This document shows, one piece after another, positions 16,280 through 25,440 of a DNA stretch of 34,963 nucleotides (its first letter is position 1; every line of letters begins with the position of its first letter). This DNA comes from Pseudomonadales bacterium (lineage in GTDB: Bacteria; Pseudomonadota; Gammaproteobacteria; Pseudomonadales; Azotimanducaceae). The position numbers and the translations under genes are program-made. The stretch is from the NCBI GenBank assembly GCA_016779385.1, contig JADHNT010000018.1, forward strand, positions 1 through 34,963, given 5' to 3'. The notes under the pieces are model-generated. The model was not told the origin of the DNA. It did no database searches and saw nothing but the letters and a program-made list of their open reading frames with translations.

Positions 16280-18817
16280 ATGAACGCGCTCGATCGCTCG
16301 GGACCGAGCGTGCTCCACAGCGCCTACGGCGCAGAGATGGGCGCCTTTGACGAATTGCTCGGGGGGGACGGGGCGCCTCGGACCCACTGGGCGCGGCTGC
16401 TCCATGCCTTTGGGCAGTTGGGCCCTGAAGATCTGGAGCAGCGGCGCCGCGATGCCCGGCGACTGTTTCGGGAAAACGGCCTGACCTTCAGCGCCGGCCC
16501 GGGGGCGGCGAGCCGCCCCTACGATCTCGATCCCATTCCCCATCTCGTACCCCCGGACGCCTGGGCCGTGCTCGAAAGCGGCCTGCGGCAGCGCGCCCAG
16601 CTGCTCGATGCGGTGCTCCAGGATCTCTATGGCCCTCGGCATCTATTGCGCCAGGGAGTCCTTCCTGCCGATCTTATTTATCGGCACCGGGGCTATCTTC
16701 AGGGCCTCCTAGGAGCCGGCGGCATGGAGCAGGCCTTGGCCTTCTACGGCGCGGATGTGGTGCGCCGGGGGGATGGTTCCTTTGCCGTACTTGGGGACCG
16801 CACCCAGGCACCTGCAGGCGTGGGGCTCGCCCTGGAGACGCGCATTGTCACCTCGCGCATTCTCCCGAACCTGATTCGTGCCAGCCATGTGCATCGCCTC
16901 GCCAGCTTCTTTGAACACCTTCGGGGCGCCGTGGTGGACCTTGCGCCGCACCAGCGGTTGCGCCCGCGGATTGCTGTGCTCGCCTCAGGAATTAGCGATC
17001 CCCACTATTTTGACCACGCTTACTTGGCGAGCTATCTAGGCTTTCCTTTGCTTCAGGCGGGGGATCTCACGGTCCGGGAGGGCCGGGTCTGGCTGCGCAC
17101 CATCGGGGGGTTGAAGCTTCTTGATGTGGTGCTCCGTCGAACCGGCGATCACGAGAGCGACGCGCTTCTCGTTCCCGATGGGGAAACGGGGGTTCCGGGG
17201 CTTGGAGAAGCGGCCCTCCGAGGGGAGGTGGCGCTGGCGAACGGGCTCGGGGTGTCGATCCTTGAGCACCCGGGGCTCATGCCCTACCTGCCCCAGCTCG
17301 CTCGTCAGGTTCTTGGAGAAGATTTGAAGCTCCCGTCCGTGGAAACTTGGTGGTGTGGGACGGCCCAGGGACGGCAGCACGTACTCGCAAACCTTGAATT
17401 GATGGTCATCAAGCCCATTGATCGCAGCGGTCAGGCACTGTGGGGGGGCGCCCTCTCTACCGAGGCCCGGGACAACCTTCGGCGGCAAATTGAAGCGGAC
17501 CCGGAGATCTTCGTGGGTCAGCCTGCAGCCTTGGAGGGGACGGCAGCGACCTTGGTGGACGGGCAGCTGCGTCCCCAGGCCGTGCTCACCCGCTTCTTTG
17601 CCACCCGCCAGGGCCGGGACTTTGAGGTGATGACCGGCGGCTTCACCCGCGTCGCGGGGCCCCGGGGCGGTCCCCTGGCCCTGGGCAGCGAGCTCCGCGG
17701 CCTGTGCAAGGACACCTGGGTGCTTGCGGACGAGACGGAGCGTCATTTGATTCGCTGGCCCCGCGCCGTCCCGGAGGTGGGGCCGGGGGCCCCGGAGCAG
17801 CTCCCTAGCCGGGTCGCGGACAATCTGTACTGGGTAGGACGCTATGCGGAGCGGGCCGAGGGGCTCGCGCGCATGGCCCGGGCCGTGCTGCGCCACGCCC
17901 GGGAGGTTCGGGATTACGGGGATCCCGCCGATGCTGTGGCCCTCGGGCGCCTCATCGACGGTTTCTGCGCCCTGGCGGGGGTGGCCTCCGATGCCTTCCC
18001 CCACCGGGATGAGGTGCTGCTCACCCTGCTGCTTGATGAGCAGCAACCAGGCAGCCTCCCCCAAACGCTCTTACGCCTCGGACAGGCCGCGGAGCAGTTG
18101 AAGGATCGCTGGGCCCCGGACGCCAGCCGCGTGCTCGATGAGATCGGGCAGCGCCTCGTGCAAGCCCAGGGGCTGTCTCCTCAGGTCCTCGGGGCCGTCG
18201 AGGAGGCTCTTGATCCGTTGATTACGGCACTTTTGACCTTCTCCGGGCTGAGCCTGGAGAGCATGACCCGGGAGCAGGGGTGGCGCTTTTTGATGATCGG
18301 GCGTCGCCTCGAACGGGCCCAGGGGACGGCTACGCTGCTGCTGGAAACCCTTGCTGAGGCTCCCGACAGCGCAGCGGAGCCACTCCTTCTCGAAAGCCTC
18401 TTGCGTGCCCACGATAGCGTGATGACGCACCGTCGTCGCTACCGCGCGCTTCTTGATCCGGCCTCGTTCCTCGAGGTGCTTCTGCTCGATGAGCAAAACC
18501 CCCGGAGCGTGGCCTTCCAGCTCGTCGAGCTAGAGGCCCTGCTTCAAGCATTGCCCCGAAGCGGCCCGGGGCTGGCCCCGGAGCAGCGGGCCCTTTTGGA
18601 AGTCCGCACCGCCCTGCGCCTTGCCGAGGCGGAGGCCCTCGCGGCTCAGCCCGTGACGGGTGGGGCCGAATCGCGGCAGCGGCGGGCCCTGCAAAGCCTG
18701 CTCTGGACCCTGCTCACGGGGCTTTCTCAAACCAGCAGCGCCGTCGGCGACGCCTATTTCCTTCATTTGGAGGCGGCTCGATCCATGGCGCTCCGGGGCC
18801 AGGGGGGCAAGGCGTGA
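16280..18817 (+). CDS. Circularly permuted ATP-grasp fused to alpha-E domain
   Basis: The product is 845 residues. Residues about 20-490 align by eye with the stand-alone permuted ATP-grasp encoded at 19718 (DUF404/DUF407 type), and about 507-845 with the alpha-E (DUF403) protein at 21169, starting at SRVADNLYWVGRYAERAEGL. The family is predicted to join a carboxylate to an amine using ATP. In this copy several motif residues differ from the stand-alone protein: LGDRTQAPAG (171-180) replaces LEDNLRVPSG, and KPIDRSGQALWGG (378-390) replaces KPVNESGGYGM, losing the glycine-rich turn and an acidic Glu. It may be a non-catalytic or altered partner subunit; this is inference. The stop overlaps the transglutaminase start as GTGA. 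Confidence 0.88.
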   Translation: MNALDRSGPSVLHSAYGAEMGAFDELLGGDGAPRTHWARLLHAFGQLGPEDLEQRRRDARRLFRENGLTFSAGPGAASRPYDLDPIPHLVPPDAWAVLESGLRQRAQLLDAVLQDLYGPRHLLRQGVLPADLIYRHRGYLQGLLGAGGMEQALAFYGADVVRRGDGSFAVLGDRTQAPAGVGLALETRIVTSRILPNLIRASHVHRLASFFEHLRGAVVDLAPHQRLRPRIAVLASGISDPHYFDHAYLASYLGFPLLQAGDLTVREGRVWLRTIGGLKLLDVVLRRTGDHESDALLVPDGETGVPGLGEAALRGEVALANGLGVSILEHPGLMPYLPQLARQVLGEDLKLPSVETWWCGTAQGRQHVLANLELMVIKPIDRSGQALWGGALSTEARDNLRRQIEADPEIFVGQPAALEGTAATLVDGQLRPQAVLTRFFATRQGRDFEVMTGGFTRVAGPRGGPLALGSELRGLCKDTWVLADETERHLIRWPRAVPEVGPGAPEQLPSRVADNLYWVGRYAERAEGLARMARAVLRHAREVRDYGDPADAVALGRLIDGFCALAGVASDAFPHRDEVLLTLLLDEQQPGSLPQTLLRLGQAAEQLKDRWAPDASRVLDEIGQRLVQAQGLSPQVLGAVEEALDPLITALLTFSGLSLESMTREQGWRFLMIGRRLERAQGTATLLLETLAEAPDSAAEPLLLESLLRAHDSVMTHRRRYRALLDPASFLEVLLLDEQNPRSVAFQLVELEALLQALPRSGPGLAPEQRALLEVRTALRLAEAEALAAQPVTGGAESRQRRALQSLLWTLLTGLSQTSSAVGDAYFLHLEAARSMALRGQGGKA

Positions 18818-19728
18818 GGCTTCAGGTTCGTCATCGCACTACCTATCACTACAGTGAGCCGGTCACCCTGGGGCATACGGAGGCGCGGCTGACGCCCCCA
18901 GACCGGGGCCGGCAGCGCCGCCTTAGCTTCGATCTACAGGTTTCCCCCGTGCCCAAGGTACTTCATTGCCGGGAGGACGCCTTCGGCAATGCGGTGACCC
19001 GCTTCTCCGTGGAAACGCCCCACAGTCAGCTTGTGGTGGAGGCCCTCTCGTTGCTGGAGATTGCTCCGGCGGAGGCAGAGCTGCCTCTGGCGGGCCCGCG
19101 CAGCGTCGCCGAGGTTCAGGCGGCCTTCCGCGATCCGCAAACAGAGGCGCAGCGGCTCCAACGGCTCTTTTGTCTGCCCTCGGCCTACGTGCCCCAGCTC
19201 CCCGAGCTTCGTGATTACGGGTTAGAAAGCTTCCATCCGCAGCGCGACGTGGTGGCGGCCACGCAGGAGCTTATGGAGCGTATTCACGACGATTTCCATT
19301 ACGACCCCACGGCGACGGAGGTCGAGACCCCCCTGCGCGAGGTGTTCGAAGGGCGCCGCGGCGTCTGCCAGGACTTCGCCCATTGTGCCCTCGGCGTGCT
19401 CCGGGCCCTGGGCTTGCCCGCGGCTTACTACTCGGGCTATCTGGAAACGGACCCGCCGCCGGGGGGTGAAGAGCTGGTGGGCGCCGACGCATCCCACGCC
19501 TGGTTCGCCTTGTACGTGCCCGAGCAGGGTTGGCTTGAGTTTGACCCGACGAACCGCCAACGGCCGACGGAGCGCTATGTGTTTCTCGGGCAGGGTCGGG
19601 ATTACGGTGATGCAGCGCCGCTCCGCGGGATTGTGCAGGGGGGAGGGAATCACGAGGTGCAGGTGAGCGTCGACGTCCACGCCTCGCCGCTCGCGGCGCC
19701 AGGGGAGGAAGGTGGCCATGACCATTAA
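18814..19728 (+). CDS. Transglutaminase-like cysteine protease/amidase with bacterial N-terminal domain
   Basis: The product is 304 residues. GTG at 18814 is the start, overlapping the previous stop by four bases. Residues 1-90 form the Bact_transglu_N beta-domain (MRLQVRHRTTYHYSEPVTLG at the very N-terminus). The core carries the papain-like triad: Cys185 in GRRGVCQDFAH, His228 in ADASHAWF and Asp244 in LEFDPTN. Proteins of this type hydrolyse or rearrange amide bonds. There is no signal peptide, so it should act in the cytosol together with the ATP-grasp proteins on either side. Its last 11 bases overlap the next gene. It could trim, transfer or cross-link the product of the ATP-grasp ligase. 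Confidence 0.92.
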   Translation: MRLQVRHRTTYHYSEPVTLGHTEARLTPPDRGRQRRLSFDLQVSPVPKVLHCREDAFGNAVTRFSVETPHSQLVVEALSLLEIAPAEAELPLAGPRSVAEVQAAFRDPQTEAQRLQRLFCLPSAYVPQLPELRDYGLESFHPQRDVVAATQELMERIHDDFHYDPTATEVETPLREVFEGRRGVCQDFAHCALGVLRALGLPAAYYSGYLETDPPPGGEELVGADASHAWFALYVPEQGWLEFDPTNRQRPTERYVFLGQGRDYGDAAPLRGIVQGGGNHEVQVSVDVHASPLAAPGEEGGHDH

Positions 19729-21169
19729 TTGGGGTAGCTATGCCCAGCCTGGGCTTTTTGATGAGTGGGTGACGGAGAAGGGTCGCCTGCGCGCCGGCTT
19801 CAGGCAGTTGGGCAAGCGCTTCTCCACTTACTCCATGGACGCGCTCCATGATCGCAGCGCGAGCCTCGAGCGAGCGATTAAGGAGCAGGGGGTGACCTTC
19901 ACGGTCTATTCCGAGGCCCACGGGTCTATTGATCGCAGCTGGCCCCTGGATTTGATGCCCCGAATCCTTCGGCGTCAGGAATGGCTCACCATCGAAGCGG
20001 GCCTGGCCCAGCGAGTGAAGGCCCTCAACTGCCTCATCGATGATCTCTATCACGATCAGCGCTGCATCAAGGATGGGGTGTTGCCGGCTTTCCTTCTGGA
20101 AAACTCCGCCAACTTCCGTCCTCAGTGCGTGGGGGTGAATCCGCCCCTCGGGGTGTGGGCCCATATCTGCGGCAGCGACCTGGTTCGCCACGAGGACGGG
20201 CAGATGTACGTCCTTGAGGATAACCTCCGGGTGCCCTCGGGGGTTTCCTACATGCTGGAAAACCGCGGCGTGATGAAGCGGACCTTCCCCGAGCTCTTTG
20301 CGAATTTTGCCATCGAGCCCGTAGACGCCTATCCCTCCCAGCTCTACGACACGCTTTGCGCCCTGGCGCCGCACCGGGCCCAGCCCGAGGTGGTGGTGCT
20401 CACTCCCGGAGTCTTCAACTCCGCCTATTTTGAACACGCCTACCTCGCGCAGCAGATGGGCTGCGAGCTGGTGGAGGGTCGGGATCTAGTGGTGAATAGC
20501 CAGGACGAGGTGTTCATGCTGACCACCCGGGGGCGGGCGCGGGTGGATGTGATCTACCGCAGGATTGACGATGCCTTCCTCGATCCCGAGGCCTTTAACA
20601 AGGATTCCCTTCTTGGCGTGCCGGGACTCATGCGCGCTTGGAAGGCCGGAAAGGTGGCGCTCGCGAATGCCCCCGGGGCCGGGGTTGCGGATGACAAAGC
20701 GGTGTATTGCTTCGTGCCTGACCTCATTCGCTATTACCTTGGTGAAGCCCCTCTGCTGCCGAACGTGCCGAGCTATATCTGCGCGCGGAAGGAGGAGCGG
20801 GAGTACGTGCTCGACCATATCGATGAGCTGGTGGTGAAACCGGTGAACGAGTCCGGGGGCTACGGCATGCTCCTGGGCCCTCAGGCCACCCCCAAGGCTC
20901 GGGAGGCCTTCCGAAAAAAGATTCAGCGTAATCCGCGAAACTACATGGCCCAGCCCATGCTGAACCTGTCCACCGTTCCGACCTTCCTTGGCCAGGCGGT
21001 GGAGCCGCGTCACGTGGATCTGCGCCCCTTTATCCTGTCCGGAGAGTCCGTGCAGGTCACCACAGGAGGGCTCACGCGGGTCGCAATGCGTAAGGGTTCC
21101 CTGGTGGTGAACTCTTCCCAGGGGGGCGGCAGTAAGGACACCTGGGTGATCGACGAGGGGGGACGCTGA
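19718..21169 (+). CDS. Circularly permuted ATP-grasp protein (DUF404/DUF407 type)
   Basis: The product is 483 residues. ATG at 19718 is preferred over GTG at 19712 because AGGAAGG sits at the right distance. Family hallmarks are intact: YHDQRCIKDGVLP, VRHEDGQMYVLEDNLRVPSG (LEDNLRVPSG at 166-175), VLTPGVFNSAYFEHAYLAQ, VVKPVNESGGYGM (372-384) and DLRPF then VTTGGLTRVA. The ATP-grasp motifs therefore look competent, unlike the fused copy upstream. The predicted role is ATP-dependent amide or peptide ligation; the substrates are unknown. The start overlaps the transglutaminase gene and the stop overlaps the alpha-E start as TGATG, so it is the third gene of a coupled operon. Confidence 0.93.
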   Translation: MTINWGSYAQPGLFDEWVTEKGRLRAGFRQLGKRFSTYSMDALHDRSASLERAIKEQGVTFTVYSEAHGSIDRSWPLDLMPRILRRQEWLTIEAGLAQRVKALNCLIDDLYHDQRCIKDGVLPAFLLENSANFRPQCVGVNPPLGVWAHICGSDLVRHEDGQMYVLEDNLRVPSGVSYMLENRGVMKRTFPELFANFAIEPVDAYPSQLYDTLCALAPHRAQPEVVVLTPGVFNSAYFEHAYLAQQMGCELVEGRDLVVNSQDEVFMLTTRGRARVDVIYRRIDDAFLDPEAFNKDSLLGVPGLMRAWKAGKVALANAPGAGVADDKAVYCFVPDLIRYYLGEAPLLPNVPSYICARKEEREYVLDHIDELVVKPVNESGGYGMLLGPQATPKAREAFRKKIQRNPRNYMAQPMLNLSTVPTFLGQAVEPRHVDLRPFILSGESVQVTTGGLTRVAMRKGSLVVNSSQGGGSKDTWVIDEGGR

Positions 21170-22128
21170 TGCTCGCGCGGGTTGCGGAAAATATGTATTG
21201 GATGGCGCGCTACCTTGAGCGCGCCGAGGATCTCGCGCGGTTGATCGACGTGACGACGCACCTTCACCTCGATTTACCCCGGGGTAGCACGCCCAGCTGG
21301 GGGACGCTGCTAACGCTCGTTGGGGCTGAGGAAAGTTACCGGGAAAAGCACGGTACGGCCGAAGACGAAGGGCGCGTGCTGCGTTTTTTGCTTGGCGATA
21401 AGGACCACCCCCAATCCCTCCGAGCCGCCATTGCCGCGGCCCGGTCGAACGCCCGGGGCTTCCGGGAAGTCTTTCCCCGGGAAGCCTGGGAGGACATTAA
21501 CGGCCTGTACCACTTTAGCCAGGAGCAGCTGAAGAGCGGCCTGAGTAAGCGGGGGCGCCATACCTACCTCCGGGGAATTATCACGCGGGTGCAGACCGTG
21601 GTGGGGCGCCTCGAGGGGGCCATGAACCGCGATGAGGCCTATTACTTTATCGAGCTTGGGCGCCAGCTTGAGCGCGCGGACATGACCACTCGGCTCATCG
21701 ACAGCAGCAGCGCGCGCCTCGTCCCCCAGGAAGGTAGTGGTGGGGCACGCTTTGACGATTTGCAGTGGATGAGCGTGCTAAAAAGCTTAACCGGGTATCA
21801 GATGTATCGTCTGGAGATGCAGCGCGCCATTCGCTCTGAGTCTGTACTGGCGTTCCTTTTTCAGTCCTCGCGCTTTCCCCGATCCGTGGCGGGGGCTCTG
21901 TTGGCCCTTCGCCGCAGTCTCGAAGCGCTTGATCCAGACGCCTCCCTGCCTCGGCGTCTCCCCCAGGTGCTGCGCCAGGTGAGCCAGCTCGAGCCCGAGG
22001 GGTTGGCTGGGGAAAAGCTTCACGCTCTGATCGATGAATTGCAGCAGGGATTTGCGGACATTCATGGCCAGCTCGAGCGTCGCTATTTCCGCCCCTCTCG
22101 GAGCGCGGATCCGGAAACGGCAAGCTAG
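21169..22128 (+). CDS. Alpha-E domain protein (DUF403)
   Basis: The product is 319 residues, predicted to be all helical. The N-terminal signature LARVAENMYWMARYLERAEDLARLIDV matches the alpha-E family and recurs in the fused protein at 16280. Later conserved segments include YFIELGRQLERADMTTRLID and QSSRFPRSVAGAL. Alpha-E proteins nearly always occur beside permuted ATP-grasp ligases; their function is not established, with scaffold or substrate binding as suggestions. ATG overlaps the ATP-grasp stop. The end overlaps the convergent TrkH gene by four bases, closing the operon. Confidence 0.93.
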   Translation: MLARVAENMYWMARYLERAEDLARLIDVTTHLHLDLPRGSTPSWGTLLTLVGAEESYREKHGTAEDEGRVLRFLLGDKDHPQSLRAAIAAARSNARGFREVFPREAWEDINGLYHFSQEQLKSGLSKRGRHTYLRGIITRVQTVVGRLEGAMNRDEAYYFIELGRQLERADMTTRLIDSSSARLVPQEGSGGARFDDLQWMSVLKSLTGYQMYRLEMQRAIRSESVLAFLFQSSRFPRSVAGALLALRRSLEALDPDASLPRRLPQVLRQVSQLEPEGLAGEKLHALIDELQQGFADIHGQLERRYFRPSRSADPETAS

Positions 22129-23582
22129 CCCCGCCAAAAGCTGGGGGTGAGGAGCACCATTACGGTCATGATCTCGAGGCGCCCAAGAAGCATGCCGAGG
22201 GTCAGAAGGCCCTTGGCAGCGTCCGGTAGCGTCGCAAAGTTCCCCGCGGGGCCAATAATGCTGCCGAGCCCCGGGCCCACGTTAGCCACGGCGGTGGCCG
22301 CGCCGGAAAGGGCCGTGAGGAAGTCGAGGCCCAGCGCCGAGAGGGCGAGGGCAATGACGCCAATGGTGGCCATGAAGAAGAAGGCAAAGCCCGTCACGGA
22401 ATGAAGGACCTCCTCCGGCACCCGGCGACCGTTAAACCGCACGGGGAAGAGCCCCCGGGGATGGACAAGGCGCTTCAGTTGGTTGGTCAGCACGGCGAAG
22501 CCGAGCTGCAGACGGAATACCTTCATGCTGCCGCTTGTGGAGCCAGAGCAAGCGCCGATGAAGAGGGCGAAGAAAAACAGCATGACTGCTGTTTGACCCC
22601 AGCTGTTGTAGTCGCTCACGGCGTAACCCGTGGTGGTCAGAATCGAAACCGTGTTAAAGAAAATCCAAAGCCAGCTGCTGTCCGCACTTGGCCCGCCTCC
22701 AAGCTTTAGCAGCAGGATAAAAGCTCCGTAAAACAGGAGGACGAGCAGGAAGAAGGTGCGCACCTGCTGGTCCCGAACGAGGTTCCGCAGGGCGGAGCGC
22801 ACGCCTCGAAGGTAGAGGGAGAAGGGCAGGGCCGAGGCCAGCATAAAGAGGCAGGCGGTCAGCAAGAGTGCCGGTTGCTGCCCGAAGGTGCCGAAGGACG
22901 CGTCGTAGTTGGCGAAGCCTCCGGTGGCGACCGTGGTCATGCCGTGGCACAGGGCATCAAAGGGCGCCATGCCAAAGAGGGCGTAGGTGCCTACGCAAAG
23001 CGCGGTCATGCCTAGGTAGACAAGGCCAATGCCTCCGGCCATGCGATTGGTGCGGGGCAGGGCCTTGTCGGACCAGTCCGAGGATTCGGTCTGGAATAGG
23101 CGCATCCCCCCCACCCGGAGGAAGGGGAGGATGGCGATGCCGATCACGATGATCCCCACGCCCCCTAACCATTGGAGCATGGCGCGCCAGAGCTTGAGGC
23201 TGCGGGGCAGCGCTTCAAGGTGGGTGATGATGGTGGACCCGGTTGTGGTGATCCCCGAGGCCGCTTCAAAGATAGCGTTCACCGCGCCCAGCTCTGGGCG
23301 CCCTAGATAAAAGGGCAGGGCGGCAAAAAGGGCCAGGGCCGTCCAGGTACTGGTGGTGGCTAGGAACAGGCTTTGGGGCTTTAAGCGGAAATCCTGCCGT
23401 AGGCCAGGCAGAAAGAGGACCAAGCCCGCGCCAAGGGTTAGGGCTGCGGCCTCCCCCAAGGCAGCGGTGTGCCCGTCTCCATCCAAATAGGCGAGGAGCA
23501 CGGGCGGCATCATCAGCAGCGCCAGCAGGCACAGGAGCGCTCCGCTAAGGAAGAGCGCAGGCGAATAGCGGCGTCTGGGCAA
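22125..23582 (-). CDS. trkH: TrkH-type potassium uptake membrane subunit
   Basis: The product is 485 residues, close to E. coli TrkH (483). No ATG fits: the frame runs open far upstream, but homologous sequence begins at about PRRRYSPALFLSGALL. TTG at 23582 with GAGG eight bases earlier is therefore chosen; this start is uncertain. Four pore loops with filter-like glycines are visible: GITTTGST, TTVATGGF, ILTTTGYAVSDY and VANVGPGLG. Many hydrophobic helices surround them. TrkH conducts K+ inward and is gated by cytosolic TrkA, which is not in this window. It diverges across 70 bases from a K+ channel gene, suggesting shared control of K+ traffic. Confidence 0.92.
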   Translation of the reverse strand: MPRRRYSPALFLSGALLCLLALLMMPPVLLAYLDGDGHTAALGEAAALTLGAGLVLFLPGLRQDFRLKPQSLFLATTSTWTALALFAALPFYLGRPELGAVNAIFEAASGITTTGSTIITHLEALPRSLKLWRAMLQWLGGVGIIVIGIAILPFLRVGGMRLFQTESSDWSDKALPRTNRMAGGIGLVYLGMTALCVGTYALFGMAPFDALCHGMTTVATGGFANYDASFGTFGQQPALLLTACLFMLASALPFSLYLRGVRSALRNLVRDQQVRTFFLLVLLFYGAFILLLKLGGGPSADSSWLWIFFNTVSILTTTGYAVSDYNSWGQTAVMLFFFALFIGACSGSTSGSMKVFRLQLGFAVLTNQLKRLVHPRGLFPVRFNGRRVPEEVLHSVTGFAFFFMATIGVIALALSALGLDFLTALSGAATAVANVGPGLGSIIGPAGNFATLPDAAKGLLTLGMLLGRLEIMTVMVLLTPSFWRG

Positions 23583-23652
23583 GGCGTGACCCTCGTTTTG
23601 CTTGCCGCCGCATTGTACGCTCGCCAGAGCAGAAGGACAGGGTGGGGAAGGC

Positions 23653-24471
23653 ATGGGGGAGCGCAGCGGCATGGGCCTTCGGGCGCGCCTAGGGGAGATT
23701 ATTTTCGAATCTACGGCAGGGGCGCCCCGGCGTTTCGACCTAGCGCTCATGGTCGCCATTGTGGTGTCCGTGCTCGCTGTGCTGCTCGATAGCGTGGCCT
23801 CCGTGCATGCGCGCTTCGGGGAGGTGCTGCGCCTGCTCGAGTGGGCCTTCACCGTTTTGTTTACCCTGGAGTACTTCCTTCGACTCTGGGTGACGGATCG
23901 CCCCTGGCGCTATGCTCGGTCGTTCTACGGCATTGTCGATGCGCTGAGTGCGCTGCCCACCTGGCTCAGCCTGTTTATCCAGGGCACGGAATACATGATG
24001 GTGGTGCGCCTACTCCGCGTGCTGCGCATCTTCCGCGTGCTGCGTATGGCGCGCTGGCTCGAGGAGTCGCGGCTCTTGATCTCTGCCCTCCGCGGTGCCT
24101 GGCGAAAGATCTTCGTCTTTCTACTTACCATACTGACCCTGATCACGATCTTCGCTGCGCTGCTGTATGTCATTGAGGGGCCCGAGCACGGCTTCACGAG
24201 CATTCCGATTGCCATGTACTGGGCCATCGTGACCTTGACCACCGTGGGCTATGGGGATCTCGTTCCTCAAACGGGCCTGGGCAAGGCCATCGCGGCCTGC
24301 GCCATGATTGCGGGCTACGCGATCATTGCCGTGCCCACGGGTATTGTCACGGTGGAACTCAACCAGGCCCTGCGCCAGAGGAGCGGGACCCTCCGCCGTT
24401 GCGATCGCTGCGCGAGTCCCGTGGATCGCCCAGAGGCGCGCTATTGCTGGGGCTGCGGCGGCGGCCTTTAG
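23653..24471 (+). CDS. Voltage-sensor-type potassium channel with C-terminal zinc ribbon
   Basis: The product is 272 residues. ATG at 23653 follows GGGAAGG. It has a six-helix Kv architecture: S1 at about 28-48, S2 at 58-78, S3 at 92-108, an arginine-rich S4 VVRLLRVLRIFRVLRMARW (117-135), S5 at 153-173, pore helix and K+ filter TLTTVGYGDLVP (194-205), S6 at 212-235. A short tail ends with two cysteine pairs, CDRC (250-253) and CWGC (265-268), 11 residues apart, which looks like a rubredoxin-type zinc ribbon. This ending replaces the usual tetramerisation or RCK module. It could sense metal or redox state; that is inference. It converges on the LysR gene with a four-base overlap. Confidence 0.92.
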   Translation: MGERSGMGLRARLGEIIFESTAGAPRRFDLALMVAIVVSVLAVLLDSVASVHARFGEVLRLLEWAFTVLFTLEYFLRLWVTDRPWRYARSFYGIVDALSALPTWLSLFIQGTEYMMVVRLLRVLRIFRVLRMARWLEESRLLISALRGAWRKIFVFLLTILTLITIFAALLYVIEGPEHGFTSIPIAMYWAIVTLTTVGYGDLVPQTGLGKAIAACAMIAGYAIIAVPTGIVTVELNQALRQRSGTLRRCDRCASPVDRPEARYCWGCGGGL

Positions 24472-25346
24472 GGGGCTTCCCGCAGGAGCTGGCTTCGAAA
24501 GTTTTGCGCCGCGGGGGAGAGCGTGCGCCCCTTCCGCTCGGCCAGGGCCAGCTTCCGACTAATCCGAAGCCCGACCACCGGGACCTCCTGCACCAGATCT
24601 TGTCCCTGCACTCCCAGGCGGCTCACGAAGGCGAGGCTCTTCGTGGTGGCCACCATGCGCAGAATCGCGGGGATGGAGCGCAGCTCCATCACCACGTTGA
24701 TTTCTACCCCGGCCTGGCGAAGGCTGTCATCGACGATCTGGCGGATGGCGCTGCCCCCCTCGAAGCCGACGAAGTTCTCCCCGTCGATGGCTTCCAGGGA
24801 GACCCGGCCGAGGTGGGTGAGGGGATGGCCCGCGGCGGCAATGAGGACGATCTGGTCGTCTAGGAGCGGCGCGATAGCGACGCCCGTTTTCCGGATGGGG
24901 AGGGTGACGAGCCCGAGCTCGAGGCGTCCCGAGACCACGTCCTCAGCGATATCGCTTGAGCTGCCTTCCTTCACCTGGAAATGGACGTTGGGATAGTGGG
25001 TCTGGAAGCGAGCGATTTCCCCGGGGAGGAGAAAGGAGACGGCGGTGGCGCCGCCTCCGAGGCGAATGGTGCCTCCCGTGGCGGCGGTGTGCCGGGCTAC
25101 CTCTCGCTTCGCCCCTTCATAGCGTTCAATCAGTTGACGGGCCTCGCCTACGAGAAGACTGCCCGCTTCCGTAAGGGTCGCCCCGTTACGCCCGCGCTGG
25201 AGTAGCGTGGTTCCAAACTCGCTTTCCAGCTGCTGCAGCCGTCGCGTTAGGGCGGGCTGGGTGAGCCCGAGGCGCCGAGCCGCTTCCGTGATGGCCCCGG
25301 CCTCGGCGACGGCGACGAGGCTGCGCAGGTTGGCCAAATCATGCAT
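24468..25346 (-). CDS. LysR-family transcriptional regulator
   Basis: The product is 292 residues. A winged-helix domain occupies 1-60 ([38 protein letters not shown], with the recognition helix around 27-38), followed by a linker helix and a periplasmic-binding-like effector domain. The effector domain resembles the CynR/CbbR-like group by its [19 protein letters not shown] start, but the effector cannot be named. It is transcribed away from acnB with 94 bases between the starts. LysR proteins commonly regulate the divergent neighbour, so control of aconitase B is likely, perhaps sensing citrate, isocitrate or a related acid. Confidence 0.93.
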   Translation of the reverse strand: MHDLANLRSLVAVAEAGAITEAARRLGLTQPALTRRLQQLESEFGTTLLQRGRNGATLTEAGSLLVGEARQLIERYEGAKREVARHTAATGGTIRLGGGATAVSFLLPGEIARFQTHYPNVHFQVKEGSSSDIAEDVVSGRLELGLVTLPIRKTGVAIAPLLDDQIVLIAAAGHPLTHLGRVSLEAIDGENFVGFEGGSAIRQIVDDSLRQAGVEINVVMELRSIPAILRMVATTKSLAFVSRLGVQGQDLVQEVPVVGLRISRKLALAERKGRTLSPAAQNFRSQLLREAP

Positions 25347-25440
25347 GAAAAAAACCTATATGAAGCATAATTTATATCCATTATACGCATGCAAATTCCT
25401 TTGCTACAGTCGCGGCCTCATTGATCAGGAGGAGAGTCCC
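25347..25440. promoter_or_regulatory. AT-rich divergent control region between the LysR gene and acnB
   Basis: This segment stands out as AT-rich against a GC-rich background. It contains a partial dyad ATG-N4-ATAA-N9-TTAT-N3-CAT (about 25361-25390) that could hold LysR T-N11-A boxes, with TATATCCATTATA inside. GGAGGAGAG (25428-25436) is a strong ribosome-binding site for acnB. No confident -35/-10 pair could be assigned for either gene. Confidence 0.6.

Noticed and set aside
19271-20437. - strand open frame of 388 codons
   Set aside because: Antisense to the transglutaminase and ATP-grasp genes; composition is repetitive Arg/Pro/Gly, typical of a shadow frame.
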